Source of the DNA: Candidatus Odyssella thessalonicensis
Lineage (GTDB): Bacteria > Pseudomonadota > Alphaproteobacteria > Bin65
Reading direction: 5' to 3'
NCBI GenBank assembly: GCA_005240015.1
Contig: SBBV01000462.1
Location: forward strand, 1-16,280
DNA: 16,280 bases
A program made the translations under genes and the position numbers. Shown in pieces: positions 15,284-16,280 of the stretch. The notes under the pieces were generated by a model, which was not told the DNA's origin, did not search any database, and saw nothing but the letters and a program-made list of their open reading frames with translations. Numbering within the stretch: the first letter of the stretch is position 1; each line of letters opens with the position of its first letter.

Positions 15284-15414
15284 TACACCTGCATCCATCC
15301 TTCGAGGGCCGCCCAAGTGGGCGGCCGCCTCAGGATGAGGGCCGTGCTTGCAGATAGAATCCTCATCCTGAGGTGCGCGCCGTTGGCGCGCCTCGAAGGA
15401 TGGACGCAAGTGTG
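15284..15414. repeat. Compound palindromic repeat (two hairpins in inverted orientation)
   Basis: Outer arms 15284-15307 and 15391-15414 match as inverted copies at 21 of 24 positions (core CCATCCTTCGAGG / CCTCGAAGGATGG). Inner arms CCTCAGGATGAGG (15328-15340) and CCTCATCCTGAGG (15361-15373) are perfect. Each half is itself a hairpin: GCCGCC-caagtg-GGCGGC on the left and GCGCGCC-gtt-GGCGCGC on the right. Each half is bounded by TCATCCTGAG and CGAAGGAT, the same ends as the repeat at 14265. It fills most of the 229-base space between the dehalogenase and the hydratase gene. Confidence 0.85.
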
Positions 15415-15495
15415 AAGCCTCGCCACCGCCGGAGCGCATGGTCAACGGCGGAACGCCGGTGTAGACAGGGCAGGGGCCTGCGCAGGGAATCCGCG

Positions 15496-16092
15496 ATGAA
15501 CGAACCCGTCGTCCTCACCTCGACCGCCGGCGGCGTCATCACCATCACGATGAACCGGCCGAAGGCGCTCAACGCGCTCAACCGCGAGCTCACGCTGGCG
15601 CTGCGCGATGCCGTGTTCGCGGCCGAGCAGGACCAATCGGTGCGCTGCGTCGTGATCCGCGGCGGCGAGCACTTCATGGCCGGCGGCGACTTGAAGTACT
15701 TCCACGAGAGCGTCGGCAAGGTCTCGCCGACCGGGCTCAAGGTGCGCTTCGAGGGCTTCATCCAGGAAGTGCACGCGATGATCATCGCGCTGCGGCGCAT
15801 GCCGAAGCCGGTGCTCGCCAGCGTCTCGGGCGCCGCGGCCGGATTCGGGCTCAGCCTCGTCATGGCCTGCGATCTCGCGATCGCGGCCGACACCGCGTAT
15901 TTCACGCTCGCCTACAGCGCGATCGGCGTGAGCCCCGACGGCGGCTCGACCTTCGCGCTGCCGCGCCTCGTCGGCTTGAAGAAGGCGATGGAGATCGCGC
16001 TGCTCGCGGAGCGCTTCGATGCCGCCACCGCCGAGCGGCTGGTCTGGACCGGTGGCGGTAGCGAAGGCCTCGGATGCGAAGGGACTGCCTGA
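15496..16092 (+). CDS. Enoyl-CoA hydratase/isomerase family protein, C-terminus lost at ~16040
   Basis: Crotonase-fold protein; the open frame gives 198 residues against about 260 for the family. The start ATG 15496 has AGGGA seven bases upstream. Recognisable parts: ITITMNRPKALNALN (15-29), oxyanion loop HFMAGGDLKYF (59-69), SGAAAGFGLSLVMACDLAIA (111-130) and PDGGSTFALPRLVG (147-160). At the usual second acid Asp148 replaces glutamate, and the first glutamate position is Ser120, so isomerase-like (PaaG-type) chemistry is as likely as hydration. Similarity stops after AERFDAATAERL (residue 182); the last 16 residues before the stop are unrelated and come from sequence that reads better in another frame. 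The gene is therefore truncated, most likely by a chimeric join. Confidence 0.85.
   Translation: MNEPVVLTSTAGGVITITMNRPKALNALNRELTLALRDAVFAAEQDQSVRCVVIRGGEHFMAGGDLKYFHESVGKVSPTGLKVRFEGFIQEVHAMIIALRRMPKPVLASVSGAAAGFGLSLVMACDLAIAADTAYFTLAYSAIGVSPDGGSTFALPRLVGLKKAMEIALLAERFDAATAERLVWTGGGSEGLGCEGTA
16027..16043. other. Probable sequence junction (assembly chimera or recombination point)
   Basis: Left of here frame 1 encodes a normal hydratase up to ...AERL. Right of here coding similarity moves to another frame encoding a cysteine-rich protein (SGWSGPVAV...). The bases in between (ccgagcggctgg) make sense in both, as expected of a short overlap used in a false join. Confidence 0.6.
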
Positions 16093-16280
16093 TTGTCCGG
16101 AGTCGTGGGGCATGCCGAGCGATGCCACCGCCGATCTGGACGCGCCGCCGGCACAGTGCACGTGCAGCTGCAACCCGACGAACTTTCAGTGCGACGCGCA
16201 GACGCATACCTATGGCACGACGTCATGCGCGGTTGCCGAGAACGCGCTGCTCAAGGCAACCAAGGTTGGCCAATGCGATC
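16043..16280 (+). CDS. Cysteine-rich secreted-type protein fragment, myxobacterial-like (no proper start; runs off right edge)
   Basis: From 16043 a frame offset by one from the hydratase stays open to the window end (at least 79 codons). It reads SGPVAVAKASDAKGLPDCPE, then SWGMPSDATADLDAPPAQCT, CSCNPTNFQCDAQTHTYG, TTSCAVAENALLKATKVG and QCD. The spaced cysteines (C..CTCSC..C..C..C), the 'GWSGPVA' opening visible just upstream, and the 'CP.SWG / APPAQC.C.C' pattern match, from memory, large secreted or lipoprotein-like proteins of myxobacteria of unknown function. Nothing of the kind is expected in an alphaproteobacterial fatty-acid gene. An in-frame ATG at 16019 lies inside the hydratase code and is not a credible start. 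Confidence 0.5.

Noticed and set aside
14265..15414. Treating the two repeats flanking the dehalogenase as ends of an insertion sequence or CRISPR repeats
   Set aside because: There is no transposase between them, no target duplication seen, and the units are palindromic with different lengths; they fit dispersed REP-like elements better.

Overview
The window is high-GC, densely coded DNA that reads as an alphaproteobacterial chromosome (Rhodospirillales/Hyphomicrobiales side; I cannot name a genus). The basis is a large 180-kDa-class NAD-glutamate dehydrogenase, a CnoX-type thioredoxin-TPR protein followed by a free-standing LON-domain protein and a Trm112-like protein, a glnK-amtB pair with NtrC/sigma-54-like signals, and 'TCATCCTGAG...CGAAGGAT' palindromic repeats. 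Most genes are housekeeping. I found no CRISPR array, transposase, phage module or defence island.

Layout. 1-2934 (minus): N-terminal 978 residues of NAD-glutamate dehydrogenase, running off the left edge. 3091-3201: an imperfect palindromic repeat. 3201-3668 (minus): small SPOR-domain lipoprotein with its own candidate promoter. 3853-3927 (minus): tRNA-Gly(GCC) with encoded CCA, upstream promoter matches and a rho-independent terminator. 4052-4561 (plus): YbaK/ProX-type prolyl-tRNA editing protein. 4828-6737 (plus): cnoX, LON-domain protein and Trm112-like protein, probably one operon, followed by a DUF971 protein (6819-7196). 7201-7728 (minus) GNAT acetyltransferase and 7792-8040 (plus) secreted Kazal-type protein are divergent. 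8121-8714 (minus): TetR regulator with a clean palindromic operator directly at its start. 8882-10553 (minus): ubiH-like FAD monooxygenase followed after 4 bases by a GFA/CENP-V zinc protein, closed by a terminator.

10643-14233 is a nitrogen-assimilation block: glnK and a first ammonium transporter with an unusual charged N-terminal extension, a strong terminator, then a second, divergent ammonium transporter. TGC-N11-GCA (NtrC-like) sites stand before both units, and a near-consensus sigma-54 promoter stands before glnK. With the glutamate dehydrogenase at the left edge the window is rich in ammonium/glutamate genes, although that gene is about 8 kb away and not in the same unit.

14373-15266 encodes a complete haloalkane dehalogenase (DhaA type), bracketed by two palindromic repeats that share the same terminal sequence. 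15496 onward is an enoyl-CoA hydratase/isomerase family gene whose reading frame loses family similarity at about 16040. From there to the right edge another frame encodes a cysteine-rich secreted-type protein of a kind I associate with myxobacteria. The last ~240 bases are therefore probably foreign to the rest of the window, most simply by an assembly chimera. This junction, the shared NtrC-like sites and the repeat-bracketed dehalogenase are the points most worth checking. I do not see a convincing new multi-gene system.
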